Of a stretch of 64,000 bases of DNA, positions 15,673-25,314 are shown piece by piece (within the stretch, counting starts at the first letter, position 1; each line of letters starts with the position of its first letter). Made by a program: the position numbers and the translations under genes. The notes beneath the pieces were generated by a model that ran no database searches, had not been told where the DNA came from, and saw only the letters and a list, made by a program, of their open reading frames with translations. Source of the DNA: Paenibacillus sp. 1011MAR3C5 (lineage in GTDB: Bacteria; Bacillota; Bacilli; Paenibacillales; Paenibacillaceae); contig NZ_QZCF01000003.1 in the NCBI RefSeq assembly GCF_003591485.1, positions 496,001 through 560,000 on the forward strand. The letters are read 5' to 3'.

Positions 15673-16641
15673 ATGGTAGTTGAGATGGATAGAAGCAACA
15701 AGAAAATTCCGTTTCTTAAACATCCTACTATTAAAAAAATGGTTCGACAGCGATACTTTTATTTGCTTCTAATTCCGGGAGTTGTATGGGCAGCATTGTT
15801 CGCTTACGCTCCTATGGTTGGTTTGTACATGGCATTTGTAGATTATCAGCCGACTTTAGGGGATTTCTGGGGCTCGCTTTTTAAAGCGGACTTTGTGGGA
15901 TTGCAGTGGTTCCAATACTTCTTCTCAGGGCAAGATTTTTGGATCGTGATGCGCAATACTCTGGTATCAAGTGTGTTAACACTGTCGATAGGGTTTATTC
16001 TTCCTATCATAATCGCAATCATGCTGAATGAAGCAAGAATAACCTGGTTCAAACGGACGGTCCAAACAGCCTCCTATTTGCCATTTTTTATTTCATGGGT
16101 TGTTGCTGCAAGTATTGTGATTACATTGTTGTCTGCTGAGGGACCTGTCAATCAGCTGCTGATGAAAATCGGATTTATAGAACAAGGTATTTTGTTTATG
16201 CAGGAAGGCAAGATGTTCTGGATCATTATAGCCCTCTCGAATGCTTGGAAGGATATGGGCTACAATTCCATCATGTATATGGCTGCCATCGCTGCCATTC
16301 CAACGGAGTTGTTCGAAGCTGCGAAAGTGGACGGTGCCAATCGCTTGAAGCAAATCTGGCACATATTACTGCCGATGCTGCGGCCTACCATTATTATTCT
16401 GTTGATTTTGAACATCGGCAACTTGATGAATACCGGGTTTGATCAATATTTCTTACTAGGTAATTCACTGAACAGATCCTATTCGGATGTCATTGACACC
16501 TATGCGTTCCGTTATGGCATACAGAATGGCATGTTCTCCTATGCAGCTGCTGTAAGCATGTTCAAATCAGTCATAGCGTTTATTCTGGTGATCACGGTCA
16601 ACCAAATATCTAAAAAAATGGGCCAAACGCATCTGTTCTAA
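15673..16641 (+). CDS. lplB: Sugar ABC transporter permease, LplB type
   Basis: A 322-aa inner-membrane protein with six predicted helices and the permease EAA loop EAAKVDGANRLKQIWHILLPML. COG4209/LplB-type permeases pair with a YtcP/LplC-type partner and an Lpl-type binding lipoprotein to import oligosaccharides; the shared MsmX-type ATPase is usually encoded elsewhere, and none is here. GAGATAAGGAGGCGGGAGA gives a strong ribosome site. First gene of the operon facing away from the two-component system, 35 nt before the second permease. Confidence 0.93.
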   Translation: MVVEMDRSNKKIPFLKHPTIKKMVRQRYFYLLLIPGVVWAALFAYAPMVGLYMAFVDYQPTLGDFWGSLFKADFVGLQWFQYFFSGQDFWIVMRNTLVSSVLTLSIGFILPIIIAIMLNEARITWFKRTVQTASYLPFFISWVVAASIVITLLSAEGPVNQLLMKIGFIEQGILFMQEGKMFWIIIALSNAWKDMGYNSIMYMAAIAAIPTELFEAAKVDGANRLKQIWHILLPMLRPTIIILLILNIGNLMNTGFDQYFLLGNSLNRSYSDVIDTYAFRYGIQNGMFSYAAAVSMFKSVIAFILVITVNQISKKMGQTHLF

Positions 16642-16676
16642 CCATTTGTGCATACGGCTGGGAGAGGAATGAAAAA

Positions 16677-17609
16677 ATGAATAATGAAGTTGCACCCACA
16701 GTCGCTAGAAGCAAGTGGTCACAGCGCTATACGCTGGCAACCATTACGGGGAATATGATCATTTATGGATTTTTATTGTTATTGTTCATCGTTACATTCT
16801 TTCCGTTCTGGCATATTTTCATATTGTCCCTGAATGATGCTTCTGACCCGACTTATGGACAATTTATGCTATGGCCAACCGAATTCAGCCTGGACAGTTA
16901 CAAAACGGTTTTGAAGGATGCAGAAATTTTGAATTCCATCGGAGTGACGGTCGCTCGAACGGTAATTGGAGTGCCTCTTACGCTGGCTTGCATTTCCATG
17001 CTGGCTTACTCGCTAAGTAAAAGAGAACTGGTAGGCTGGCGTGGCATTAATTTGTTTTTTGTATTTACGATGTATTTCAGCGGCGGATTGATTCCGACTT
17101 ACATGGTCATTCGCAGCTTGAATCTGATCGACAGCTTCTGGGTTTTTATTTTCCCCGGGATTATGAGTATATTTTGGATGATATTAGTTCGCACCTACAT
17201 GGAGGGCTTGCCCAAAGAAATGGAGGAAGCGGCACAACTAGAAGGTGCCAATGACATTCAGATTTTTCTTAAAGTCATTATACCGGTGTGTACTCCGGTA
17301 CTGGCTACGATCACCTTGTTCTCAGCCATTGTTCATTGGAATGCGTGGTATGATTCTTACATTTATACCTATAATCCTGATTTGAAAACGTTATCAGCTG
17401 TGTTGGTGAAAATTCTGAATCAATTCCAGACCAATGACATGTTAAGTGCGGCACAGCAGCTTGCCAATGAACAGCGTAAGATGCCGGTATCCAGCGAGAG
17501 TATCCGTATGACAGTGACGATGGTAGCGACATTGCCCATCATTCTTATGTATCCATTGCTGCAAAAGTACCTCCTAAAAGGAATGCTTATTGGGGCAGTA
17601 AAAGGCTAA
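16677..17609 (+). CDS. Sugar ABC transporter permease, LplC/YtcP type
   Basis: A 310-aa permease with six membrane helices and the EAA motif EEAAQLEGANDIQIFLKVIIP, ending in the typical LLKGMLIGAVKG tail of carbohydrate uptake (CUT1) permeases. It forms the heterodimeric channel with the preceding LplB-type protein. ATG 16677 follows GGGAGAGGAATG. The binding protein gene starts 146 nt downstream, a gap with no terminator T-run, so all three are probably one transcript. Confidence 0.92.
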   Translation: MNNEVAPTVARSKWSQRYTLATITGNMIIYGFLLLLFIVTFFPFWHIFILSLNDASDPTYGQFMLWPTEFSLDSYKTVLKDAEILNSIGVTVARTVIGVPLTLACISMLAYSLSKRELVGWRGINLFFVFTMYFSGGLIPTYMVIRSLNLIDSFWVFIFPGIMSIFWMILVRTYMEGLPKEMEEAAQLEGANDIQIFLKVIIPVCTPVLATITLFSAIVHWNAWYDSYIYTYNPDLKTLSAVLVKILNQFQTNDMLSAAQQLANEQRKMPVSSESIRMTVTMVATLPIILMYPLLQKYLLKGMLIGAVKG

Positions 17610-17755
17610 GCGTTACCAATTAAAGATTGTGCTTTCGCCCATATTCCGAATCTGACATCCGGTTCAGGTTATGGTTGAAATATAAATCCCCTGCATAAGC
17701 AGAGGGAAGCAAGTTGGAAGCCAAGAAGCTATTTCATTCATAGGAGGGTATCAGA

Positions 17756-19369
17756 ATGAGAAAAAGAATCGTTATGGCCGCGCTGCTTGCATGCACTATG
17801 CTTATGAGCGCATGCAGTACCGGAGGCAAAAATGAGAACGTTCCCAAAGGGGGAGAAGAAAACGGTACAACGAAGAAGCCTATTACATTAACGTTGTTTG
17901 ACAAAAATGTGGGTGATCCGTTTACTAACCCTGTTGCAAAAGAAATTACAGAACGCACAGGTGTATTTATTGAAATTCAGCAACCTACCGGTAATCCGGA
18001 TGAGAAGCTGAACTTGATGTTAGTCAGCGGAGATTTGCCTGATATTGCTGTCATTGACAGACGTGAAGCAACCATGAACAAATACATTGCCGGTAAAGCA
18101 TTGATTCCGCTGAATGATTTGATTGATGAGCACGCTCCGAATATCAAGGCGCGTTATGGTGATGTGCTTTCCAAAAGTGTCTATGAGGATGGCAAAAATT
18201 ATTATTTGAACAACTGGTACGGCTTGGATCCAGATCCAAACTGGGCAATCAATATGCGTATGGATATCCTTGAAGAGTTCGGATATGGCGAGCGCGCATT
18301 GGCCGGAGATTCCTTTACACAGGATGAATTTTTGGACTTGCTGAGAAAATTTAAAGCTAAATATCCAACTGTAGACGGAAACCCTTCTATACCGATGACA
18401 GTGAACGCAGATCACATGCCTACTATCATTGGTTCATTCAAGGCGATGTATGGGATGAAAACTTATTATGAGAAAGATGGCCGTCTTGAGTTTATAGTAA
18501 GAGATCCGCGTTACCTAGAAATGATAAAGTTCATCAACACTCTTTATTCAGAAGGCTTGCTAGACCGTGAATGGGGCATCAATAAAGCTCAAAACTATGA
18601 GCAGAAGACGGTCAGCGGACGTGTATTTGCAACGGCAGGCGGTATCGTGAATGATGCCAACACGGCATTCCGCGCTCAACACGGCGAGGATACCAATCAA
18701 CTGTTTTACGGGTTTAAAGTAACGGCACCAGGTGTTGATCCAGCAGAAACAACTTTTGGCCCTCGCAGCTCCTTGGGTTGGGACGGCATTGGTATTACAG
18801 TAGCGAATGAGCATCCGGTAGAAACGATCAAGTTTCTAGACTTCCTCGCAAGCGAAGAAGGTCAGTATTTGCTGATGTGGGGTAAGGAAGGCATGAACTG
18901 GAATATGGAGAACGGCGTTCATGTACCGACGCAAGAAGCGCTGGATTCCATTAGAGCTGATTGGCAAGAATTCTCAAAAACAACAGGCGCTCGCAAATGG
19001 ACATGGATGGTTCGGAATGGATTGGGCGAAGACGGCACTCCTTATGACTTAATGTTCCGTTACAACAGAGATCATGTGAATGAACATGCACTGAAATCAA
19101 TGGAAGGCTCCACTTGGGATACCGCGCTTTATGATGATCTAGGTCCAAAGGGAGGCTCGCCCGACGCATTGAGTGAGCAAAAAATCAAGGATATTATCGA
19201 CAATAGCTTCTCCTCTATGGTCTATGCAAACTCACAGGGTGAAATTGACGGCATGTATGCAAAAATGATTGCTGAGCTAGAAGCCAATAATGCAGTAAAG
19301 ATTGAAGATATTTATACAGCTAACTACAAGGTTCGTATGGATTTGTACAACGCTGCCGAAAAGAAGTAA
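17756..19369 (+). CDS. Extracellular sugar-binding lipoprotein (LplA type)
   Basis: A 537-aa solute-binding protein with a lipoprotein signal: hydrophobic LLACTMLM then the lipobox MSAC (Cys about 20), so it is tethered to the outer face of the membrane. After a Gly/Lys/Glu linker comes a type 1 extracellular binding fold as in the LplA/YtcQ group. It hands oligosaccharide to the LplB/LplC permeases just upstream. The ribosome site is TAGGAGGG. Given the downstream GH36, GH97 and GH95 enzymes, the ligand probably carries alpha-galactosyl or fucosyl caps. Confidence 0.92.
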   Translation: MRKRIVMAALLACTMLMSACSTGGKNENVPKGGEENGTTKKPITLTLFDKNVGDPFTNPVAKEITERTGVFIEIQQPTGNPDEKLNLMLVSGDLPDIAVIDRREATMNKYIAGKALIPLNDLIDEHAPNIKARYGDVLSKSVYEDGKNYYLNNWYGLDPDPNWAINMRMDILEEFGYGERALAGDSFTQDEFLDLLRKFKAKYPTVDGNPSIPMTVNADHMPTIIGSFKAMYGMKTYYEKDGRLEFIVRDPRYLEMIKFINTLYSEGLLDREWGINKAQNYEQKTVSGRVFATAGGIVNDANTAFRAQHGEDTNQLFYGFKVTAPGVDPAETTFGPRSSLGWDGIGITVANEHPVETIKFLDFLASEEGQYLLMWGKEGMNWNMENGVHVPTQEALDSIRADWQEFSKTTGARKWTWMVRNGLGEDGTPYDLMFRYNRDHVNEHALKSMEGSTWDTALYDDLGPKGGSPDALSEQKIKDIIDNSFSSMVYANSQGEIDGMYAKMIAELEANNAVKIEDIYTANYKVRMDLYNAAEKK

Positions 19370-19413
19370 GCATCTAGCAATCCAAGAAAGCATTGCTATT
19401 ATTACGGGGCAGA

Positions 19414-19439
19414 GTGCGACAAGTTGTACCCTGCCCCGT
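19414..19439 (+). terminator. Intercistronic hairpin after the binding-protein gene
   Basis: Perfect 9-bp arms ACGGGGCAG/CTGCCCCGT with an 8-nt loop and no T run. It probably stabilises the abundant binding-protein mRNA or partly attenuates the downstream enzyme genes. Confidence 0.55.
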
Positions 19440-19546
19440 GTGTTATATGGCATGAGTATCACCGTGAAGCTTCAGCTTTTGCCACTAGAGGACGGCAGCA
19501 ACGCTTACGCTTGAGCATATAAATTCGTTTTCTAAGGAGACATAAG

Positions 19547-21646
19547 ATGGCTATCATCATAGGAAAAAACAATGTTTTTTTGTTAAACACAAGAAACTGC
19601 TCGTATAGCTTTAGTGTAGATCAGGAAGGGCTCTTGCGTCATCTATATTGGGGTGCACGCATAGATGCGATTGAGGATTTCAAGAATGAGCCCTATGTAT
19701 GGGAGCAAGGCTTTCATCCCCTCAATGATGTTAAGCGAGAAGAATGCTCCTCTTTTGGAACCATGCGGTTCAAAGAAACTTCTTTCAAAGTAACGTTTGC
19801 CGATGGTGTGAGAGATTTTCGTTATCGTTATGTGGGGCATACGATTGACAATGACGAACTCACCGTGACCCTGGAGGACACGGTGTATCCGCTTCAAATG
19901 TCCCTGCACTACAAGGTATATGAAGATGTAGATATCATTGAAAAGCGTCGCACAGTACAAAACAGTGGCAGCGAAGTCGTTACCGTGGAGCGTCTGCATT
20001 CGGGAGAATGTTCGTTGCCTGGGGCAGGCTGGAATCTGAAAAACTTTAACGGCATGTGGAATTCTGACTTTGATGCTTACGAGCAAAAAATAACGGGCGG
20101 AAAAACGGTGTTGGAAAGTCTGCGCGGCGCTACGGGTCATGTAGCGAATCCGAGCTTTGTTCTGCATCAAAATGCGGGAGAAACATACGGTGAGGTCTAT
20201 TATGGCGCACTGGCATGGTCAGGAAATTTCAAAATCGTATTGGAGCAAACACCCTACGAATATTTAAATATTTTGGCGGGGATGAACGATACCGACTTTG
20301 AATGGCAATTGACAGGCGGGGAAGCTCTGGAAACACCGGCTCTCTATCTGGGGTATTCACCGGATGGATTTGACAGAATGTCGAATGCAATGGGCGAATT
20401 CTCCAGACGATATGTCATGCCAAAGCCTCTGGCAGATAAACCTCTTTCCGTTTTATATAACTCCTGGGAGGCCACCTACTTTGATGTGAACGAGCAGGGG
20501 CAGCTTCAGCTTATAGATAAGGCCGCACAGATAGGTGTGGAGCTGTTTGTTATGGATGATGGATGGTTCGGACAGCGCAGCGATGATCATGCGGGTTTGG
20601 GAGATTGGCGGATAAACACAACAAAGTTTCCAAACGGACTGGCACCGCTGACCCAAAAGCTGAAGAGCTGCGGCATGCAATTTGGTTTGTGGATTGAGCC
20701 CGAAATGGTAAACCCCGACAGTGAATTATATCGCGCTCATCCGGACTGGGTGTATCATTACGCAAGCCGTCCGGTGATGGAAGGGCGTTACCAGTATATG
20801 CTGGATCTGACAAGGCAAGATGTACAGGATTATATCATTGCAGAGATTGATCGGTTGCTTACGGAGAATGATATCTCCTATATCAAATGGGATATGAACA
20901 GAGGGATGAGCGAGGTTGCTTCTGCTGTACTGGATCGCAGTGAATTTAAAACGATTTGGTACCGGCATACGAAGGGGTTTTACCATATTATCCAATCATT
21001 AAGGGCGCTGCATCCCGAGGTAGAGTGGGAGGCTTGTGCAAGCGGCGGCGGCCGCGTGGATTATGGCGCTATGCCATACTTTGACGAATTCTGGCCAAGC
21101 GATAACACGGACCCTCTGGACCGATTGTCTATTCAGGAAGGGTATAGCTATCTATATCCAATCAAATATATGCGTGCCTGGGTGACGGATTCGGGGAAAA
21201 ATGGCAAACGTGCCATGCCGCTGTTGTTCCGATTGCATATCTCCATGTGCGGTGCGCTTGGCATTGGACTTAATTTGAATGAGAGTACGGAAGAGGAAAT
21301 GGAGCTTCTGAAAAAATATGTGGCGCTCTACAAAGAAGTCCGTTCCATTATACAGTTTGGGCAATTACACCGGTTGGCTTCGTTACAAAAGGACGGCTTG
21401 CAGGCCGTGCAATACGAGAATGGAGAAGAAAGCGTATTGTTTGCATTCCTGGATCATCCCTCTCGCTGGCGCACAGTATTTACGATTCGTCCAAGAGGGC
21501 TGGATGCGACAACAAGCTATCTGGTAGAGATAGAAGGGCAGCAACAGCAGCAGAGCTATTCAGGTGCGTTTTTGATGAACAACGGACTCACGATTACACT
21601 TAACCATGATTATGCAAGCTGTATGGTGCGTTTGTTGCCGGAATAA
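19547..21646 (+). CDS. GH36 alpha-galactosidase (cytoplasmic)
   Basis: A 699-aa enzyme without signal peptide, close to the usual 720-730 aa of bacterial GH36. The N-terminal beta-supersandwich is followed by a barrel with FVMDDGWFG, WIEPEMVNP, the nucleophile motif KWDMNR (Asp about 448), the substrate loop CASGGGRVDYG and the acid/base motif WPSDNTD (Asp about 518). It hydrolyses terminal alpha-1,6-linked galactose from raffinose- or galactomannan-type oligosaccharides after import. TAAGGAGACATAAG precedes the ATG. It is followed 30 nt later by a GH97 gene. Confidence 0.95.
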   Translation: MAIIIGKNNVFLLNTRNCSYSFSVDQEGLLRHLYWGARIDAIEDFKNEPYVWEQGFHPLNDVKREECSSFGTMRFKETSFKVTFADGVRDFRYRYVGHTIDNDELTVTLEDTVYPLQMSLHYKVYEDVDIIEKRRTVQNSGSEVVTVERLHSGECSLPGAGWNLKNFNGMWNSDFDAYEQKITGGKTVLESLRGATGHVANPSFVLHQNAGETYGEVYYGALAWSGNFKIVLEQTPYEYLNILAGMNDTDFEWQLTGGEALETPALYLGYSPDGFDRMSNAMGEFSRRYVMPKPLADKPLSVLYNSWEATYFDVNEQGQLQLIDKAAQIGVELFVMDDGWFGQRSDDHAGLGDWRINTTKFPNGLAPLTQKLKSCGMQFGLWIEPEMVNPDSELYRAHPDWVYHYASRPVMEGRYQYMLDLTRQDVQDYIIAEIDRLLTENDISYIKWDMNRGMSEVASAVLDRSEFKTIWYRHTKGFYHIIQSLRALHPEVEWEACASGGGRVDYGAMPYFDEFWPSDNTDPLDRLSIQEGYSYLYPIKYMRAWVTDSGKNGKRAMPLLFRLHISMCGALGIGLNLNESTEEEMELLKKYVALYKEVRSIIQFGQLHRLASLQKDGLQAVQYENGEESVLFAFLDHPSRWRTVFTIRPRGLDATTSYLVEIEGQQQQQSYSGAFLMNNGLTITLNHDYASCMVRLLPE

Positions 21647-21676
21647 AAAAATACGAATGGACAGGGGATTGCATCT

Positions 21677-24229
21677 ATGTGGAAACTGTATTCGCCTAAT
21701 CATGCTGTTAGTTTCACAGTGTTTGAGAATGCCGAGAAGGAATTATGGTACGCGGTTGAGCGCAATGGCAAAGCGGCCATCGAGCAAAGCAAGCTTGGCT
21801 TTGAAAGTGATTTGGAGGATTTCACAAAAGGCTTTCGTTTTGTAAAGGAAGCTCATGCTGTTGTGGACGAGAACTATTCCATACCAGCGGGTAAAAAAGC
21901 AGTTTACGAGAATCATGCGAATGAGATGACGCTAGAGTTCCAGTGTGGCGCTTATACGTTCGTGCTGTGCGCGCGTGCTTATGATGATGGGGCTGCTTTC
22001 CGCTATCAAGTACTTTCTAATGAAGACAAACCGATGAAAGTATTACGTGAAGCAACAAACTTTAATTTGGCAGAGGCCTACAATGAATTGTGGTTGCAGC
22101 ATTGGGTGAACAGCTATGAGGGCACCTATGACCGTACCGGCTGGGAAGACAAAGAAGGCAGAGATTACGGAATGCCAAGCTTGTTCCACGCTGACAATGG
22201 CGGCTGGGTCATGATTACAGAAGCAGAGGTATACAACACGGATGGCAGCTATTGCTCTTGTCATTTGCGCGGAGCCGGACAGCGAAGCATGTCCTTGGAA
22301 TTCGCTCCGGAAGAAATGGGGCGACCGCTCTCCTGTAAACTGCCATTCGCCTCTCCTTGGCGCGTCATTGTGGTGACAGACGATTTGAACGAATTGGTGA
22401 ATACAACCATCAACTATAACTTGAATCCGCCTTCTGTGATGGAAGATACAAGCTGGATCAAGCCGGGGCGTTGTTTATGGGGCTGGTGGGAATATATGAA
22501 TAGCGCACAGCTATATACAGAGCAGAAGCGCTTTGTAGATTATGCGGCAGCGGTCGGATTTGAAGGACTCACCGTGGATGCGGACTGGGATATTACGTGG
22601 CTGAAAGAGCTGTGCGATTATGCCCATTCGAAAGGGATTGTCGTATGGCTGTGGAGCGCCATGCAGTATATCGACACCCCTGAGAAGGCACAAGAGAAAA
22701 TTCCGTTGTGGGCAAGCTGCGGGGTAGACGGGCTTAAGGTCGATTTCTTCCAGAACGATTCTCAGCACACGATGTGGCAATATGAGATGATTGCAAACTT
22801 AATGACGGAACATCGGTTGATGATTAATTTCCATGGGGCAACCAAATGTATGGGCGAAGGACGCACATGGCCGAACTTTATGACGGCAGAGGGAATTCTG
22901 GGAATTGAACATTATATGTGGAGCGGTATGCCGGACGCGAGACATAATTGTACGGTTCCGTTTACACGCAATGTGATCGGTCCCATGGATTATACGCCGA
23001 CCGGGTTCTCCAACAAAAATCGTAACACGACGTTAGGGCATCAAATGGCGCTTTCCGTCGTTTATGAATCAGGCGCTGCCCATATTGCAGCATCCATATA
23101 TTATTTGGAGGCATGGAAAGGGACCGATTTTTTACGCCGCATGAAGCCTGTTTACGATGAGGTGAAGGTACTGTCTGGTTTTCCAGGCCATCATGCAGCC
23201 ATTATGCGCCGTTCCCAAGAAGATTGGCTGATTGGCTGCATTACAGACGAAGCAATGATCCTGCGTCTGAGTATGGATTTCCTGCCTGAAGGTGAGTTTG
23301 AGGCTGATATTTATGAGGATGACTACAGCGGCGAATTGATGAAGGTGAAGCGCATCAAGGTGACTTCTGCCGATGTCATAGAGCTTCCACTGCTGAAAGG
23401 CGGCGGTGCCGGCATCTATATCACCAAAGAAATCACGGAGCTGCCAAAAGGAATTTGTTCCGGTTACATGAGTGATGCAAGAACAGAGTACTGGGCAACA
23501 GCGGGACAAATGCGGCAAGGTAGCGAGCCTGTCGTTTATGACAATGAACAGGAAGCGGTATTGCTGAATGGCAGCCTTGTGTTTTCAGTGAAAACAACGG
23601 ATGCGCCTCAGACCATCCGACTGTTCTATGCAGCAACAGAGCCTTGGACACTGCGTGTCAGTGACGGAATCAACAAAGTGGACATGGCCATGCCGCAAAG
23701 CGGCTCTAATAAAATATTCATGACCAAGGATGTGGTATTTCCGTTCGCTGGCGGCGAGAGTGCCTTGTTCCTGGAGCGTATTGCAGGAGCTGTGCCGGCT
23801 TTGGAAAGAATTCATATTATTGATAACAAGCCGCAGAAGGAATTGTATGTTCCTGTTGGAAAAGGCAGCCTGAGCGGTGGTGCAGAACTTGTGTTGGATG
23901 CAGCAGGCGTGGAGAAGGTGACAGGTCTTGGTAATGGAGGCGAGCTTAAGTTCGACCATATCATGGTGCCTAAGGACGGCTATTATTTAATGCGCTTTGA
24001 CTACTGTGCAGGGGAAAGCCGAGACCTCAGCATAGAGCTTAACGGTGGGGCGCACACGTACAGAACGAATTTGCACAACACAGCCGGCTGGGGCTTCCCG
24101 GTATGGGATATAAAGGATCAGCGTGAAATTCGCATCTGGATGCAAGCTGGCAATAATACTATCCGTCTATACAATGATGAAGGCCGGGCAGTTCATATTT
24201 ACGGTTTTGCAATTATTGGGGATGAGTAA
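21677..24229 (+). CDS. Intracellular GH97 glycosidase with appended beta-sandwich modules
   Basis: An 850-aa protein with no signal peptide. GH97 covers about 1-590: Asp356 in LKVDFF and Glu411 in ILGIE are 55 residues apart, the retaining alpha-galactosidase spacing, identical to the secreted paralogue at 9014. After it come two beta-sandwich modules, about 600-725 and 728-850; the second resembles CBM35/CBM6. Carbohydrate-binding modules on a cytoplasmic enzyme are unusual. The gene lies 30 nt after GH36 in the same operon and ends at a bidirectional terminator shared with the AraC gene. Confidence 0.88.
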   Translation: MWKLYSPNHAVSFTVFENAEKELWYAVERNGKAAIEQSKLGFESDLEDFTKGFRFVKEAHAVVDENYSIPAGKKAVYENHANEMTLEFQCGAYTFVLCARAYDDGAAFRYQVLSNEDKPMKVLREATNFNLAEAYNELWLQHWVNSYEGTYDRTGWEDKEGRDYGMPSLFHADNGGWVMITEAEVYNTDGSYCSCHLRGAGQRSMSLEFAPEEMGRPLSCKLPFASPWRVIVVTDDLNELVNTTINYNLNPPSVMEDTSWIKPGRCLWGWWEYMNSAQLYTEQKRFVDYAAAVGFEGLTVDADWDITWLKELCDYAHSKGIVVWLWSAMQYIDTPEKAQEKIPLWASCGVDGLKVDFFQNDSQHTMWQYEMIANLMTEHRLMINFHGATKCMGEGRTWPNFMTAEGILGIEHYMWSGMPDARHNCTVPFTRNVIGPMDYTPTGFSNKNRNTTLGHQMALSVVYESGAAHIAASIYYLEAWKGTDFLRRMKPVYDEVKVLSGFPGHHAAIMRRSQEDWLIGCITDEAMILRLSMDFLPEGEFEADIYEDDYSGELMKVKRIKVTSADVIELPLLKGGGAGIYITKEITELPKGICSGYMSDARTEYWATAGQMRQGSEPVVYDNEQEAVLLNGSLVFSVKTTDAPQTIRLFYAATEPWTLRVSDGINKVDMAMPQSGSNKIFMTKDVVFPFAGGESALFLERIAGAVPALERIHIIDNKPQKELYVPVGKGSLSGGAELVLDAAGVEKVTGLGNGGELKFDHIMVPKDGYYLMRFDYCAGESRDLSIELNGGAHTYRTNLHNTAGWGFPVWDIKDQREIRIWMQAGNNTIRLYNDEGRAVHIYGFAIIGDE

Positions 24230-24255
24230 GAAGGCTTTGATGTAAGCGGGAAAAG

Positions 24256-24319
24256 AATGGGGGAAGTCATCCCTTTCGTGTATTTCGATACACGAGGGGA
24301 GCCTTCCCCATTATTTTTT
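24256..24319. terminator. Bidirectional terminator overlapping the AraC gene end
   Basis: Outer arms AATGGGG(G)AAG (24256-24266) and CTTCCCCATT (24303-24312) enclose an inner TCGTGTA/TACACGA stem, with T7 on the plus side. The AraC stop codon (24267) lies inside it. Confidence 0.8.
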
Positions 24320-25130
24320 TGAAGAGTCGTGAGAAGTAGTAGGGATCCTGAAACCCGAGACGAATGCTAATTTCCTTAATACTCTGCTCGGTGAGGTCCA
24401 GATACTGGCATGCGAGCTGAATCTTAAGTCGTAAATAGTAATCGATGGGGGAGTAGCCTGTCGTTTTTTTGAACACATGCGTATAATGCGGAACCGACAA
24501 ATTGGCTTGATCCGCTAATTGTTGCAAGGAGATATTCTGCTCCAAGTGATCGCTCATGAATTGGAGCGAGAGCTCCAGATCGTGCTTCTTCTTCTGCTTC
24601 CCTGGCACATTGGGTTGTTGTTGCGAGAATCGTAAGAGCGCCGCGAGATGGCAAGCCAATTGTGAGACATAAATAATGCGATTGAGGGAGTAGCCTTTCT
24701 GCAGAAGATCATAACATTGGTGGAATAACTCGATTATTTTGGCGGAATTTTCAACCGATACCAGTGTTGGTGCCGTATATTGATCTATGCCTTCAAAGAA
24801 GGAATCGGCATTCTCTCCTTTCATATGAAACCAATAAATAGTCCATGGATTGGTTTCGGAGGAGCCGTATTCATGGGGCATATTGGCAGGGATGACCATG
24901 ACGGAGCCTTTCTGCAGGAGCTGTTTCTTCTGACCACTGAGGCTAACCCAGCCTTCACCAGCAATACAATACATAACGATATATGCAGCACTGCCTGCAG
25001 GGCGTTCACGATAGTGATGCAGTGCCTGTGGAAAGTAGCCTATATCGGTTATATACAGCGGACGGATGAGCGGGTGAGTCGCGTATTCGGCAATGATATC
25101 ATCGGGCAGTACAATCAGCTTTTGGGACAT
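24267..25130 (-). CDS. AraC-family transcriptional regulator with cupin sensor domain
   Basis: A protein of about 287 aa: an N-terminal AraC cupin-type sugar-binding domain (YIVMYCIAGEGWVSLSG, MVIPANMPHEYGS) and a C-terminal double HTH (ISLQQLADQANLSVPHYTHVFKK, then IKEISIRLGFQDPYYFSRLFKK). It is of the MelR/RafR type that responds directly to a sugar. The frame extends to 25199, but that start overlaps the promoter -35 box, so ATG 25130 (MSQKLIVLP) is taken although its ribosome site is weak. Divergent from the DUF5107-TPR operon, which it probably controls. Confidence 0.87.
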   Translation of the reverse strand: MSQKLIVLPDDIIAEYATHPLIRPLYITDIGYFPQALHHYRERPAGSAAYIVMYCIAGEGWVSLSGQKKQLLQKGSVMVIPANMPHEYGSSETNPWTIYWFHMKGENADSFFEGIDQYTAPTLVSVENSAKIIELFHQCYDLLQKGYSLNRIIYVSQLACHLAALLRFSQQQPNVPGKQKKKHDLELSLQFMSDHLEQNISLQQLADQANLSVPHYTHVFKKTTGYSPIDYYLRLKIQLACQYLDLTEQSIKEISIRLGFQDPYYFSRLFKKIMGKAPLVYRNTRKG

Positions 25131-25148
25131 GAATCCGTCTTGTTTTTT

Positions 25149-25166
25149 TATAGTATCCATACTATA
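25149..25166. promoter_or_regulatory. 18-bp palindrome downstream of the AraC gene -10 box
   Basis: TATAGTAT CC ATACTATA is perfectly symmetric and sits at the expected transcription start. It may be an autoregulatory operator. Confidence 0.5.
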
Positions 25167-25167
25167 C

Positions 25168-25196
25168 ACTATGCTTTTTCCAGAAACGCTTGTCAA
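25168..25196 (-). promoter_or_regulatory. Promoter of the AraC regulator gene
   Basis: On the minus strand TTGACA (25196-25191), a 17-nt spacer and CATAGT (25173-25168). This places the 5' end inside the longest reading frame and argues for the shorter protein start. Confidence 0.6.
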
Positions 25197-25314
25197 CATT
25201 TAAACGCAACAAAAATCATCATATAATCCATCATCATCATTTGATAGTGAATGGTCTTTCGTGATGAAACCTCGTAGGATAAGGGTAACGAAAATACATC
25301 TTGTATACGAAGGG

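Noticed and set aside
25178-25192. cre site near AAGCGTTTCT upstream of the AraC gene
   Set aside because: Too many mismatches to the consensus; only the CG core and AA agree.
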